The notes: a model not told the origin generated them from the sequence alone. 64,000 nt of DNA from Sphingomonas sp. KRR8 (GCF_023559245.1 NZ_CP097462.1:1240001-1304000); one strand, 5' to 3'. Counted from the stretch's first letter, positions 6,927 to 16,926 are shown. A program made the numbers and translations.

Positions 6927-8251
6927 CTGCCGCCGCCGCTGGTCAATGGCCCCAGCGGATCGAACCGCGCCAGCAATTTCTGATCCCGGCTGTACGTGTC
7001 GCGCGCGAAGGCGAGCTTGCCGTCAGGCGTGATCCCGGCGGTCAGGTAGGTGATGTAGACGGGGATGGGCTGCTTGAGCTCCACCCGCTGCTCCGCGTCC
7101 GCTGACGTCGCGCGCGGCATCTCGCCAAAGACCCAGCGCGCCAGCGCCCGGGCATCCTCCAACCGGACGCAGCCATTCGACAGATGCCGATCATCCTGCC
7201 CGAACAGGGCCTTGGCCGGCGTGTCGTGCAGGTAGATGCCATAATGGTTGGGCAGCATGAACTTGATGTTGCCCATGAAATTGCCCTGGCCGGGCAGCTG
7301 CCGGACTCGCAGGTCGGTCGTCCCCGCCGCCACTGCCTTCCAGTCCACCGTTGCGGGATCGGCGACCTTGGCATCATCCTCCCAGCTGTCGAGCACCTCG
7401 TACCGCTTCGCCTTGAGGTAGGCCGGGCCTTGCGCCAGCACTGCCGGAGCGATCGACTTGCGGACGAGGTCGGGCGGGATGTTCCAATAAGGGTTCACGT
7501 TGGCGTAGCGCATCAGCGCGGCCATCATCGGCGTCGGCGAGGCCGGAGTGCCGACCACCACCTTCATCGTGCCGGCCACCTTGCCGTCGTCCATCATCCA
7601 CAGCCGCGCCGCAGCCGCGTCGACCAGAATGTACTTCTTGGCATTGGCCGTTCCGGGCGCGGGCAGGCGACGCGCCCGCTCCATGTTGAGCAGCAGCAAC
7701 TGCTCGTAATAGTCGGGGCCGCGATTCAGCAGGCGGACGGTTTCCGCGTTCGCCTTTCCGTCAGCCGGTAATCCGTGCGCCGCCTGGAAGTCCTTGAGCT
7801 TCTGCTCAAGCGCCCCATCGAAGCCGGTCGGAAGCAGCGGGTCCGGCACGGGCAGGCCGAGCCGCCGGCGCAACGCGTCGACCCGTTCGCCCGTCGCGCC
7901 CTTCGCCAGGACCGGCCCGCTTTCCCCGATCAGGACCCGCGGAAGGCCGCCCCACTCCAGCTTGTAGCGAACGTAAGCGCGGCGCAGCTCCGTGTAGAGT
8001 GGGTTCACCGCCTGGACGAGGTCCACCGGAGCTCCGCTCCACTGCTCGTCGGGCACGGCTTCGCGAAGACCGTCCGCCGCCTGCTCCGGCTCCTGAGGCA
8101 TCGCGTCCTCGTCAACGACGGCCATGTCGAGACCCTGCTCACCGCCCTTGGGCAGCGAATAGGGATCGTCCTGATCGCCCTGCCCGGTCGCCCCAGCCGG
8201 TGCGGCGGCCAGCAGCAGCCCGGCAAAAATGAAGCTCAGTCCCTGTCTCAT
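6923..8251 (-). CDS. Murein L,D-transpeptidase, YcbB/LdtD type (second copy)
   Basis: This 442-residue periplasmic enzyme has a signal peptide (about 1-23, ending APAGATG), an acidic linker, a peptidoglycan-binding region (about 115-175) with GERVDALRRRL and GFDGALEQKLKDFQ, and a YkuD domain with H342 and nucleophile C361 (LSNGCVRLED). The ATG at 8251 is chosen because AAGGGGG precedes it; a start 36 nt further upstream lacks that support. It shares the same catalytic block as the copy at 1987-3348 (HDTP near the histidine, DVDWKAVAAGT-like segment), so the two are paralogues. Confidence 0.92.
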   Translation of the reverse strand: MRQGLSFIFAGLLLAAAPAGATGQGDQDDPYSLPKGGEQGLDMAVVDEDAMPQEPEQAADGLREAVPDEQWSGAPVDLVQAVNPLYTELRRAYVRYKLEWGGLPRVLIGESGPVLAKGATGERVDALRRRLGLPVPDPLLPTGFDGALEQKLKDFQAAHGLPADGKANAETVRLLNRGPDYYEQLLLLNMERARRLPAPGTANAKKYILVDAAAARLWMMDDGKVAGTMKVVVGTPASPTPMMAALMRYANVNPYWNIPPDLVRKSIAPAVLAQGPAYLKAKRYEVLDSWEDDAKVADPATVDWKAVAAGTTDLRVRQLPGQGNFMGNIKFMLPNHYGIYLHDTPAKALFGQDDRHLSNGCVRLEDARALARWVFGEMPRATSADAEQRVELKQPIPVYITYLTAGITPDGKLAFARDTYSRDQKLLARFDPLGPLTSGGGR

Positions 8252-8357
8252 TGCGAGCCCCCTTGGCACGGGCGGCCTGAACCGCAAGCGAACGGCCGGG
8301 CATCAACCATCAGGGTGGCAACAGACAATTAACGCCTCCGCCCGCATAGCGCTCGCC

Positions 8358-10085
8358 ATGGCATCTGCCGCAACGCGCCGGCCTCCACCCGAGGCTCAGT
8401 TCCCTGCGTCTTCTTCGACGGCCCAGGATCGTGTGCTGCTGGACGCCCTGCCAATCGCCGCCGCTGTCATCAGCCGCGGTTGCACCGGCACGCTGACGCT
8501 TGATGCCCATAACAATCGGTTCGAAGACGCGGTTGCGCAATCCACCGTTCCGGGCTTCGACAAGGTCACCGAGACTTGTCTTCGTGACGGCCTGCTTCAC
8601 GATCACCTCCAGGGCTGGTTCGACGGCCGCAATTCGGACGAACTCGACTTCCGCGACGGCTGGGGCCTGGAAGCCCGTCACTACCGCCTTCGTCTCGCCC
8701 TTCTGCCGAATGCCGCGCTGGATCGGTCCCGCGCGTTGTTGTCGGTCGTCGACCGCACGACCGAGGTCCGCACCGAACGGTCACTGCGCGAGGAGATGCT
8801 GCGCGACAGCCTGACCGGCCTCCCCAACCGCGTGGCCTTCAGTGAGATGATCGAGGCGGCCACGCTGGACAAGGGCGATGGCCGCGGGGGCCACGCCGTG
8901 CTGGTGGTCGATCTGGCCCGGTTCAGCCGAATCAACGAAAGCATGGGCAGCCTCGCCGGTGACGAACTGCTGATCACTTTCGCCCGGAGGCTTATCTCCG
9001 CCCTTCGCGCCGGTGACCGGCTGGCCCGTACGGGCGGCAACGAGTTCGGGATCATCGTCGCGCTTCGCCGCGGGGTCGCGGATGCGAACCGGGCCGCCGA
9101 CCGGATCCTCGAGACGATCTCGACCCCGTTCCGGTTGTCCGAGCTTGAGATAAGAGTCGAGTGCGCGATCGGCGTGGCCGTTGCCACTGCCGGCGCCGAC
9201 GCCGAGGAATTGTTCCGCAACGCCCAATTCGCATGCAAGCAGGCCAAGGGCAGCGGCCGTCCCGAGATTTACGAGCCGGGGGAAGCAAGCGCCGCCCGCC
9301 GCCGCTTCTCGATCGAGACGGAGCTTCGCCGCGCGCTCGACCGCGACCAGCTCGATCTTGCCTACCAGCCGTTGATCGACCTCAACACCGGCGAGGTCGC
9401 TGGTTTCGAGGCGCTGGCCCGTTGGAACCACCCCGACCGGGGCGAGATCAGCCCCAACGAGTTCATTCCGGTTGCCGAGGAAAGCGGCCTGATCCTTTCC
9501 CTCGGTCGCTGGGCGATGCACCGCGCGGCCGCCAGTCTCGCTCAGTGGGATGCGACGGCGGGCGAGAAATTGCCGGTCAAGGTTGCGGTCAACCTGTCCG
9601 CCATCCAGGTCGCCCGTGACGACGTTGCCAAGGTCGTCGACGACGCCCTGCGCAGCGCCAAGATCGGCGGCGAGCGCATCAGCCTGGAACTGACAGAAAG
9701 CTGCATCGTCCAGGACCCTGGCCGAGCCACCCGCGTGTTCGACGCGCTGAAGAGCCTCGACACCACTCTGGCGATGGACGACTTCGGAACCGGCTATTCC
9801 AGCCTGGCCTACCTCCAGCGACTGCCGATCGACGTGCTCAAGATCGACCGCAGCTTCGTTTCCGCGCTGATGGTCGACCCGGACAGCGTCGCCATTGTCA
9901 GAGCGGTGCTCAGCCTGGCCGAAGCGCTGAACATGAAGACCACGGCCGAAGGTATCGAGACCCGCGAATTGGCAGCCACCCTCGGAGCGCTCGGCTGCGA
10001 CCTCGGCCAGGGCTTCTATTACGCCCGTCCGCTTGAAGCCGACGTCGCCCTCGACTTCTGGCGCAGCCGCCGCCGCCGCCGTTGA
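8358..10085 (+). CDS. PAS-like/GGDEF/EAL cyclic-di-GMP protein with degenerate GGDEF
   Basis: The 575-residue protein has an N-terminal PAS-like sensor region (about 20-135), a GGDEF domain (about 145-305) and an EAL domain (about 315-570). The GGDEF signature reads GGNEF (226-230), while the inhibitory RxxD site (RAGD) five residues before it is intact. The EAL domain keeps EAL at 351-353, LELTES and DDFGTGYSS, so phosphodiesterase activity is likely and the first domain may act as a GTP- or c-di-GMP-sensing module. No transmembrane helix is seen. The ATG at 8358 was chosen because the longer frame overlaps the divergent transpeptidase start. Confidence 0.9.
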   Translation: MASAATRRPPPEAQFPASSSTAQDRVLLDALPIAAAVISRGCTGTLTLDAHNNRFEDAVAQSTVPGFDKVTETCLRDGLLHDHLQGWFDGRNSDELDFRDGWGLEARHYRLRLALLPNAALDRSRALLSVVDRTTEVRTERSLREEMLRDSLTGLPNRVAFSEMIEAATLDKGDGRGGHAVLVVDLARFSRINESMGSLAGDELLITFARRLISALRAGDRLARTGGNEFGIIVALRRGVADANRAADRILETISTPFRLSELEIRVECAIGVAVATAGADAEELFRNAQFACKQAKGSGRPEIYEPGEASAARRRFSIETELRRALDRDQLDLAYQPLIDLNTGEVAGFEALARWNHPDRGEISPNEFIPVAEESGLILSLGRWAMHRAAASLAQWDATAGEKLPVKVAVNLSAIQVARDDVAKVVDDALRSAKIGGERISLELTESCIVQDPGRATRVFDALKSLDTTLAMDDFGTGYSSLAYLQRLPIDVLKIDRSFVSALMVDPDSVAIVRAVLSLAEALNMKTTAEGIETRELAATLGALGCDLGQGFYYARPLEADVALDFWRSRRRRR

Positions 10086-10119
10086 GGGACGGTCGGTACC
10101 GGTCTAAGCCCTCCCGGCA

Positions 10120-11289
10120 ATGACCGAACCGACCCAGCAGACCGCCACCCGCCTCGTCCACGGCGGTCGTCGCCGCGAATGGCGGGGCAAACTGGTCAAC
10201 GTTCCCCCCGAGCGCACGTCGACGATCCTGTTCGACAATTTGGCGGACATGCGCTCCTCCTATGCGCCCGCGGACGGCCGCTACCGCTACGGCCGTGACG
10301 GCACGGCCAGCCAGTGGGCGCTGAGCGAGGCCCTGACCGAGCTGGAGCCTGGCGCCGCCGGCACCCGCCTGTTCCCGTCCGGCGCCGCGGCCGTCGCCAT
10401 GGCGCTGACCAGCGTCCTGCAGCCCGGCGACGACCTGCTGATGGTGGACAGCGTCTACGGTCCAAGCCGTCATTTCTGCGACGGTGAGCTGAAGCGCCTT
10501 GGCGTCACCACCCGTTATTACCCGCCCGGCCTCTCGTCCGATGAGCTTCGCGCCTTGGTCACTTCGCAAACCCGCGCCCTGTTTCTCGAGAGCCCTGGTT
10601 CCCTGACCTTCGAAGTGCAGGATGTGCCGGGTCTCGCTTCCGCGGCGCATGAGCTTGGGCTCGTCACGCTGCTCGACAACAGCTGGGCAACCAGCCTGTT
10701 CTTCCCCGCCATCGCCAACGGCATCGACCTCTCCATCACCGCCTGCACCAAGTACATCGGCGGCCATTCGGACGTCATGTTGGGGGCCGTCACTGCCTCG
10801 ACCGACCGCTTCGACGCGCTCGACAAGGTTGTTCGCCAGTGGGGCGTGGCGGTCAGCCCCGATGACGCCTGGCTCGCCTTGCGGGGGCTTCGCACCCTCG
10901 ACGTGCGCTTGCGCCGGCATGAAGCCAACGGGCTTGCCGTCGCGGGCTGGCTGGCTGAGCATCCGCGGGTCGCCCGCGTCCTCCATCCGGCGCTGCAAAC
11001 CTGCCCCGGCCATGAGTTCTTCACCCGCGATTTCAGCGGTGCCAGCGGGCTGTTCAGTATCGTGCTGAACGCCACTGCGACCGAACGCGACACGGTCATC
11101 GACGCGCTTCAGTTGTTCGGGCTTGGATACAGCTGGGGCGGTTTCGAAAGCCTGGTGTGCCCCGTTCAGCTGAAGGGCATAAGGACTGTCGCCGACCCGC
11201 TCGAAGGTTCGGCCATCCGCCTGCACATCGGACTGGAAGACCCGGCCGACCTCATCGCCGACCTCGACCGGGCACTTGCTCGAATCTAG
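10120..11289 (+). CDS. metC: Cystathionine beta-lyase (PLP-dependent)
   Basis: The 389-residue enzyme belongs to the Cys/Met-metabolism PLP family and would split cystathionine to homocysteine, pyruvate and ammonia in methionine synthesis. The PLP lysine is K211 in [12 protein letters not shown]; the cofactor loop [12 protein letters not shown] and the aspartate of [14 protein letters not shown] fit MetC more closely than MetB. A GTCTAAGC sequence 10 nt before the ATG resembles a -10 element. Its stop codon overlaps that of the convergent aldo-keto reductase (CTAG). Confidence 0.88.
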   Translation: MTEPTQQTATRLVHGGRRREWRGKLVNVPPERTSTILFDNLADMRSSYAPADGRYRYGRDGTASQWALSEALTELEPGAAGTRLFPSGAAAVAMALTSVLQPGDDLLMVDSVYGPSRHFCDGELKRLGVTTRYYPPGLSSDELRALVTSQTRALFLESPGSLTFEVQDVPGLASAAHELGLVTLLDNSWATSLFFPAIANGIDLSITACTKYIGGHSDVMLGAVTASTDRFDALDKVVRQWGVAVSPDDAWLALRGLRTLDVRLRRHEANGLAVAGWLAEHPRVARVLHPALQTCPGHEFFTRDFSGASGLFSIVLNATATERDTVIDALQLFGLGYSWGGFESLVCPVQLKGIRTVADPLEGSAIRLHIGLEDPADLIADLDRALARI

Positions 11290-12281
11290 CCGTTGATGCT
11301 TGCCATTCCGGGGGCGTGGTAGCGGTCGCCGGCAGCGGCGCCGGGCGGCAATATCTCGTCAAGCCGCCGCAGCTCTTCCTCGCTCAACTGGAGCTCGGTC
11401 GCGGCGATGTTCTGCTCCAGATACCGACGGCGCTTGGTGCCGGGGATCGGCACGATGTCATTGCCCCGGGACAGCACCCAGGCCAGTGCGAGCTGCGCGG
11501 CCGTACAGCCCTTGCCATCCGCCAGCCGCTCCAGCTCATGCACCAGCGCAATGTTCTTGCTGAAGTTCTCGCCCTGGAAGCGCGGGTGATTGCGGCGGGT
11601 GTCGCCTTCGGGAAAGTCTTCCGGCTTTGTGATCTGCCCAGTCAGGAATCCGCGGCCAAGCGGTGAATAAGCGACATAGCCGATGCCAAGCTCCCGCACC
11701 GTCGGCAGCACGGCGTCTTCCGCATCGCGGCTCCACAGCGAATATTCTGTCTGCAGTGCGGTGATCCGGTGGACGGCATGCGCCCTGCGGATCGTCTCCG
11801 GCGCGGCCTCACTGAGGCCGAGAAAACGAACCTTCCCCTCCTCCTTCAGGCGGACCATTTCTCCAACAGTTTCTTCGATCGGCACGTTGCGGTCGACGCG
11901 GTGCTGGTAATAAAGATCGATGGTCGCGACCCCGAGCCGCCTGAGGCTCGCCTCGCACGCGGACCGCACATAGGCGGGGTCGCCACGCACGCCGAGGAAC
12001 TCGCCGTTTTCGCCGCGCACATTGCCGAACTTGGTGGCCAGGAAGACCTTGTCGCGTCGGTCGGAGATCGCACGCCCGACCAGCTCCTCATTCTTGAACG
12101 GCCCGTACATGTCGGCGGTGTCGAGGAAGTCGATGCCCCGCTCGATCGCGAGGTGAATGGTGGCGATGCTCTCGCTGTCGTCTCCGCTACCGTAGAACTC
12201 GCTCATCCCCATGCAGCCAAGGCCAATGGCGGAGATTTCGGGACCGTTTGGGCCAAGACGACGACGCTGCATTTCACTCAC
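11286..12281 (-). CDS. Aldo/keto reductase
   Basis: The 331-residue NADPH-dependent oxidoreductase has the family tetrad: aspartate and tyrosine in [13 protein letters not shown], lysine in FLATKFG, histidine in YYQHRVD. The C-terminal cofactor segment [15 protein letters not shown] is also typical. It has a good ribosome site (AGGAGTGAG). It starts 18 nt after the emrB stop codon, so it is probably the last gene of the marR-emrA-emrB operon, perhaps detoxifying an aldehyde or quinone. The substrate is unknown. Confidence 0.93.
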   Translation of the reverse strand: MSEMQRRRLGPNGPEISAIGLGCMGMSEFYGSGDDSESIATIHLAIERGIDFLDTADMYGPFKNEELVGRAISDRRDKVFLATKFGNVRGENGEFLGVRGDPAYVRSACEASLRRLGVATIDLYYQHRVDRNVPIEETVGEMVRLKEEGKVRFLGLSEAAPETIRRAHAVHRITALQTEYSLWSRDAEDAVLPTVRELGIGYVAYSPLGRGFLTGQITKPEDFPEGDTRRNHPRFQGENFSKNIALVHELERLADGKGCTAAQLALAWVLSRGNDIVPIPGTKRRRYLEQNIAATELQLSEEELRRLDEILPPGAAAGDRYHAPGMASING

Positions 12282-12299
12282 TCCTGAAAATTCGATCGA

Positions 12300-13850
12300 T
12301 CAATCCATGTGCACGGGCTGGCCGTCGGCAGCGCCTGGCTTCGCTTTCTTCATCAGCAGGACGAGCGGCAGGGCCGCGAACGTCACCAGCATCATCAGCT
12401 TGAAGTCGTCGAGGTATGCGATGAACAAGGCCTGGCGGGTCACCTCGGCATTGATCACGGCCAGCGCGATATCACCCTGGCCGCCGATCTGCTCCAGCAA
12501 TCCCCCGCCGAGTGTGGGAATGACGCTCTCGGTGACGTGGCTCGCAAGGTCGCTATGGGAAATCTGCGTGTTGCGCACCAGCTCCGAGCTCACCACCGCG
12601 ATTCCGACCGATCCACCGATGTTGCGGGCAAGGTTGAGCAGGCTCGCGGCGTTGGTGCGCAGGCGCGGAGCCAATGTCGCAAACGCCAGCGTCTGCAGCG
12701 GCACGAAGATCAAACCAAGGCCAAGTCCCTGCACCAACCCGCTCAGGATGACGGGCTTTGCGGGTTGATCGAGCGCGAAGCCGGTCATCATCCAGAGGCT
12801 GATGCCCATCAGCGCAATGCCAGTGGCAATGACGAAACGCATATCCACCTTGCCGATCAGCTTGCCCGCCAGCAGCATGGAGATGAGCGTGCCGACGCCG
12901 CGTGGGGCGGTCAGGAAGCCCGACTGCAGCACGGAGTAGCCATAGAGCCGCTGCAACAATGGGGGCAGCAGCGCGAGACCGGCCAGCAGCAGCACGCCCG
13001 TTACCGCCATGAACAGCAGGCCGGTGGCGAAGTTGCGATCGGCGAACATGCCTTTCTCGAAGATCGGCTCGCGCCCGGTGATGGTATGCACCACGAACAT
13101 CCAGAAGAAACCAATCGCGAGCCCAGCCTCGATCGTCACTTCCCAGCTCTGGAACCAGTCATTGGTCTCGCCACGGTCAAGGAACAGCTGCAACGAGCCA
13201 ATGGCGATCGCGATCATGAAGAAGCCTGCCAGGTCGATCCGCCGCTTGAAGGGCTTGGTTACCGGCATCGTCCGCCACAGCATCAACGCGGCAAGAATGC
13301 CGACCGGCAAGTTGACCAGGAATACCCAGCGCCAGTCGAAGCTGTCGGTCAGCCAGCCGCCCAGTACCGGCCCAAGGATCGGTCCGATCATGATTCCGCC
13401 GCCGAACAGCGCCATTGCCTGGCCGTGCCGCTCCGGCGGGTTGATGTCGAACATGGTCGCCTGCGCCAGTGGCACCAGGAAGGCGCCGCTGACACCCTGC
13501 AGCAAGCGAAACAGCACCATTTCCGGCAGGCTCGTCGCAATGGCGCACAGCAGCGATGAAATGGTGAATCCGATCACCGCAATCAGCATCAGGCGCTTGC
13601 GGCCGATATATTCACTCAGCCACCCCGCAATGGGGATCGCGATTGCGCTTGCCACGATATAGCTGGTCAGCACCCAGTTGATGCTGTCCTGGGTCGCGCC
13701 AAGGCTCGCCTGCATGTGCGGCAGGGCCACGTTGGCGATGGTGGTGTCCAGCACCTGCATCAGCACCGCCAGCATCACCGCAATGGTGACCAGCATGCGC
13801 TCACCCGATGGCAGCACGGTTGATGTTGGCGGGGCCGTCGTATCGGCCAT
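12300..13850 (-). CDS. emrB: DHA2-family multidrug efflux MFS transporter, EmrB-like
   Basis: The 516-residue inner-membrane protein has about 14 transmembrane helices, MFS motif A (GWLSEYIGRKRLML) after helix 2 and the antiporter motif C region (GPILGPVLGG). It would export hydrophobic toxicants by proton antiport through a tripartite system with the adjacent EmrA-like adaptor. It follows the emrA stop codon by 9 nt. Confidence 0.92.
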   Translation of the reverse strand: MADTTAPPTSTVLPSGERMLVTIAVMLAVLMQVLDTTIANVALPHMQASLGATQDSINWVLTSYIVASAIAIPIAGWLSEYIGRKRLMLIAVIGFTISSLLCAIATSLPEMVLFRLLQGVSGAFLVPLAQATMFDINPPERHGQAMALFGGGIMIGPILGPVLGGWLTDSFDWRWVFLVNLPVGILAALMLWRTMPVTKPFKRRIDLAGFFMIAIAIGSLQLFLDRGETNDWFQSWEVTIEAGLAIGFFWMFVVHTITGREPIFEKGMFADRNFATGLLFMAVTGVLLLAGLALLPPLLQRLYGYSVLQSGFLTAPRGVGTLISMLLAGKLIGKVDMRFVIATGIALMGISLWMMTGFALDQPAKPVILSGLVQGLGLGLIFVPLQTLAFATLAPRLRTNAASLLNLARNIGGSVGIAVVSSELVRNTQISHSDLASHVTESVIPTLGGGLLEQIGGQGDIALAVINAEVTRQALFIAYLDDFKLMMLVTFAALPLVLLMKKAKPGAADGQPVHMD

Positions 13851-13859
13851 GGCTTGACC

Positions 13860-14918
13860 CTAGCTTCCGAGCTCGACGGTGATGGTGGCCGACAGGCCTG
13901 CGATCATCGGCTTGTCGGGAACCTGGTCGAACTTGATCCGCACGGGCACGCGCTGTGTCACCTTGACCCAGTTGCCATTGGCATTCTGCGCCGGAAGGAT
14001 GGCGAATTCGCTGCCGGTTCCGGCACCGATGCTCGACACATGGCCAGCCCACTTGCGGCCCGGATAGGCGTCGACCTCAATCGTCGCGCGCTGGCCAGGA
14101 ACCATCCGAGCAAGGTCCTTTTCCTTGAAGTTCGCCTCGAGCCAGGCCTGCTCGCTGCCGACCAGGCTCAACATTCCGATCCCAGGCACCGCCTGCTGAC
14201 CCGGCAGCAGCCGGTCGGCGTTGGCGACGGTGCCACTCGCCGGTGCGCGGACGTCGGTCCGGCTGAGGTCGAGCTGCGCCTTGGCGATGGCGGCGCGCGC
14301 GGCGGCCTCACTCGGCTGCTCTCCGCCGGGGGCGACGGCCGCGTGGGCGTTGGCGGCGCGAGCACGGGCATCGGCCAGAGCGGTCTCGGCATTACGGACG
14401 GCGGCCAGCTTCTCATCATAGCTGACCCGCGTGGTGAAGCCCCGCTTCAGCAGTTCGGCCTGACGTGCAAGGGCGCGCTGAGCGATGGAAAGCTGGTTCT
14501 GCGCGCCAGTGATATCGGCACTGGTGCCGGCCGCCTGCGTCACCACCTGGCGTTCGGCAAGCTGAGCGGCGGCCAACTGGGCCTGCGCCTGGGCCAGCGC
14601 GACGCGGTAGGGCGCCGGGTCGATGCGGAACAACAGCTGTCCCGCTTTCACCTTGTCGCCTTCCTTGACGAAGACTTCCGAGATCGGGCCAGTGACCTGG
14701 GCCCCGACCGAGGTGATGTCCTGCTTCACCGCGGCATTGTCGGTGGACACCGACTTACCGCTGGTCAGCCACCAATAACCACCCACCCCGAGAAGAAGCG
14801 CGGGGACGATGAGCATCAGTACCAGGCGCAGCCAATTGCGCTTGGGCTTGACGGTCTCCTGCAGTTCTTCGCCGGTGATCTCTTGGCCGCTCAGGGGCTC
14901 GCTGTTCATCTTGTTCAT
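13860..14918 (-). CDS. emrA: HlyD-family periplasmic adaptor, EmrA-like
   Basis: The 352-residue membrane-fusion protein has one N-terminal transmembrane helix (about 31-50), a biotinyl-lipoyl half-motif (GAQVTGPISEVFVKEGDKVKAGQLL), a coiled-coil hairpin (about 110-215), and the second half (APASGTVANADRLLPGQQA), followed by a beta-barrel region. It would bridge EmrB to an outer-membrane channel, which is not encoded here. Its start overlaps the marR stop codon by 4 nt. Confidence 0.92.
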   Translation of the reverse strand: MNKMNSEPLSGQEITGEELQETVKPKRNWLRLVLMLIVPALLLGVGGYWWLTSGKSVSTDNAAVKQDITSVGAQVTGPISEVFVKEGDKVKAGQLLFRIDPAPYRVALAQAQAQLAAAQLAERQVVTQAAGTSADITGAQNQLSIAQRALARQAELLKRGFTTRVSYDEKLAAVRNAETALADARARAANAHAAVAPGGEQPSEAAARAAIAKAQLDLSRTDVRAPASGTVANADRLLPGQQAVPGIGMLSLVGSEQAWLEANFKEKDLARMVPGQRATIEVDAYPGRKWAGHVSSIGAGTGSEFAILPAQNANGNWVKVTQRVPVRIKFDQVPDKPMIAGLSATITVELGS

Positions 14919-15352
14919 GCGGTTGCCCTTCCTTTGGGCGATGTCGTGACGTTGGCGCGCACCCGCGCCAGAGCGGCACGAACGGCGTCGATGGTGGATT
15001 GGTCGAGACCGGCGAAGGCGTCAGCCGCCAGGTCGGCAGCGAGAGAATGCAGCCGCTCAACCAATGGTTCCGCTTTCGTGGTCAGGAAAAGGCGCCATGC
15101 CCGGCGGTCGGCCGGGTCGCGTTGCCGCTCGACCAGGCCGCCCTCTTCGAGGCGATCGACCATTCGGCACAGCGTGATCGGCTCGATTTCCATGCGCTCC
15201 GCCAGTTCGACCTGTCGCTGACCGGGCACCCGATCCAGATGTGCAAGCACCCGCCACTGCGCCCGCGTCACCCCGACCTCGGTTGCCTTCCGGTCGAATG
15301 CACGGCGCAGCGCGTGCGACGTTTCTCCAATTTCCCAAGCAAGCATTTGCAT
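14915..15352 (-). CDS. MarR-family transcriptional regulator of the efflux operon
   Basis: The 145-residue protein has the winged-helix core of MarR proteins: the HTH segment RQVELAERMEIEPITLCRMVDRLEEGGLVERQ and the wing with DRRAWRLFLT. It heads the efflux operon and very likely represses it until a ligand binds. A palindrome lies inside its own promoter (15360-15387). ATG codons exist at 15352 and 15346; the first sits only about 7 nt downstream of the predicted -10, so a leaderless start is possible. Confidence 0.92.
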   Translation of the reverse strand: MQMLAWEIGETSHALRRAFDRKATEVGVTRAQWRVLAHLDRVPGQRQVELAERMEIEPITLCRMVDRLEEGGLVERQRDPADRRAWRLFLTTKAEPLVERLHSLAADLAADAFAGLDQSTIDAVRAALARVRANVTTSPKGRATA

Positions 15353-15359
15353 GAGTTCG

Positions 15360-15387
15360 CATATAGTAAGTGTGCTTATTAATTCAA
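15360..15387 (-). promoter_or_regulatory. marR promoter with overlapping candidate MarR operator
   Basis: On the minus strand, TTGAAT (15382-15387) and TATATG (15360-15365) are spaced by 16 nt, a good -35/-10 pair. TAGTAAG-TGTG-CTTATTA (15364-15381) is an imperfect palindrome with 6 of 7 matching arm positions, lying across the spacer and -10. That placement suits autorepression by the MarR protein encoded immediately downstream. Confidence 0.6.
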
Positions 15388-15466
15388 CAGCTGTTCGCAG
15401 GCTTGTGTTCGGCCTGACTGCTCGGGCTTGCCAGCTGACGCCGACTGGCCCAGAGACCCATCGTCA

Positions 15467-16924
15467 ATGACCCAGATTGACGACATTCCCGACATCCTCG
15501 ACCAGCTTGCCCGGATCTACGACGAGTCCGCAGGCAACTTGCGCCGCGCCATCGCCGCTTATGTGAAGGACGGGGTTCGCCCCCATTCGGAGGCGCGGGC
15601 GTCCGGCCACTTCGCCTACCCGGAGCTGCGGATCGCTTATGATGCGGCCACTCCTCCGGTGCTGCCCAACCGCGCCTTCGCTCGTCTCAACCAGCCGGGC
15701 CTCTACGTCGCTTCCATCGCGCGGCCGGCACTATTCCGCGACTACCTGACCGGCCAGCTGGAGCATTTGCTGCGCGATTACGCCGTCGACATCTCGGTCG
15801 GCCGCTCCGCGAGCGAAATCCCTTATCCCTATGTCCTTGACCTCGGCGACGACCTGCAACTCGGCGGCATCCAGTCGGCTGAGCTCGGCCGTTGGTTCCC
15901 GACGACCGAGCTCGTCCACATCGGCGACGAGATTGCCGACGGGACCTGGGACCTGTCCGCTCACGCCGGGCGCCCGCTCGCCCTGTTCGACGCGCCACGC
16001 ACGGACTTCAGCCTGGCCCGCCTGCGCCACTACACGGGCACGCCGCCAGCGCATTTTCAGCGCTACGTGCTGTTCACCAACTACGTCCGTTATGTCGACG
16101 AGTTCGTCCGCTACGCCGCCGACACTCTCCGCCAGAACGACACGCCCTATCAGGGCTTGTCGGTGCCTGGCGGCCGTTATGAGCGGGGCATGCTGGAGAA
16201 TGCGGAGGCGGAGATCGCGTCAGGCAGCTGGCGCCGCTTCCAGATGCCGGCCTATCACCTGATCGGCCCGAACGGCGACGATGGCATCACTCTGGTCAAC
16301 ATCGGCGTCGGACCCAGCAACGCCAAGACCATCTGCGATCATATCGCCGTGCTCCGGCCAGAGGCATGGCTGATGATAGGTCACTGCGGCGGCCTCCGCC
16401 CGAGCCAGACCATCGGCGACTATGTTCTCGCCCACGCTTATCTGCGCGACGACCATGTACTCGACGACGTGCTGCCCGTGGAGATCCCGATCCCGGCTAT
16501 CGCCGAAGTGCAGACGGCCATGCACAACGCCGCGCTCAGGGTGACCGGCGAGGACGAGGACAGCCTGAAGAAGCGCCTCCGCACCGGCACGGTGATCACC
16601 ACGGACGACCGTAACTGGGAGCTTCGCTACACTCAGTCGGCGCTACGCTTCAACCAGAGCCGGGCAGTAGCCATCGACATGGAGTCTGCCACGGTCGCTG
16701 CCCAGGGCTACCGCTTCCGCGTCCCCTACGGCACGCTCCTGTGCGTGTCGGACAAGCCGCTGCACGGCGAGCTCAAGCTGCCCGGCCAGGCCAATGCCTT
16801 CTACGAGCGCGCGATCAGCCAGCACCTGCGGATCGGCATCCACAGCCTGGAACTGCTGCGCGAGGAAGGCGACGCCCTCCACAGCCGCAAGCTTCGCAGC
16901 TTCGACGAACCGCCGTTCCGCTAG
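15467..16924 (+). CDS. amn: AMP nucleosidase
   Basis: The 485-residue enzyme would cleave AMP to adenine and ribose 5-phosphate. The N-terminal half is the Amn-specific region (LPNRAFARLNQPGLYVASI). The C-terminal half is a nucleoside-phosphorylase fold with INIGVGPSNAK-like loop, MIGHCGGLR and the purine/ribose residues in AIDMESATVAAQGYRF. I chose the ATG at 15467; a TTG at 15428 would extend it by 13 residues. It diverges from marR and its stop codon lies 2 nt from that of the convergent 5'-nucleotidase. Confidence 0.93.
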   Translation: MTQIDDIPDILDQLARIYDESAGNLRRAIAAYVKDGVRPHSEARASGHFAYPELRIAYDAATPPVLPNRAFARLNQPGLYVASIARPALFRDYLTGQLEHLLRDYAVDISVGRSASEIPYPYVLDLGDDLQLGGIQSAELGRWFPTTELVHIGDEIADGTWDLSAHAGRPLALFDAPRTDFSLARLRHYTGTPPAHFQRYVLFTNYVRYVDEFVRYAADTLRQNDTPYQGLSVPGGRYERGMLENAEAEIASGSWRRFQMPAYHLIGPNGDDGITLVNIGVGPSNAKTICDHIAVLRPEAWLMIGHCGGLRPSQTIGDYVLAHAYLRDDHVLDDVLPVEIPIPAIAEVQTAMHNAALRVTGEDEDSLKKRLRTGTVITTDDRNWELRYTQSALRFNQSRAVAIDMESATVAAQGYRFRVPYGTLLCVSDKPLHGELKLPGQANAFYERAISQHLRIGIHSLELLREEGDALHSRKLRSFDEPPFR

Positions 16925-16926
16925 AG

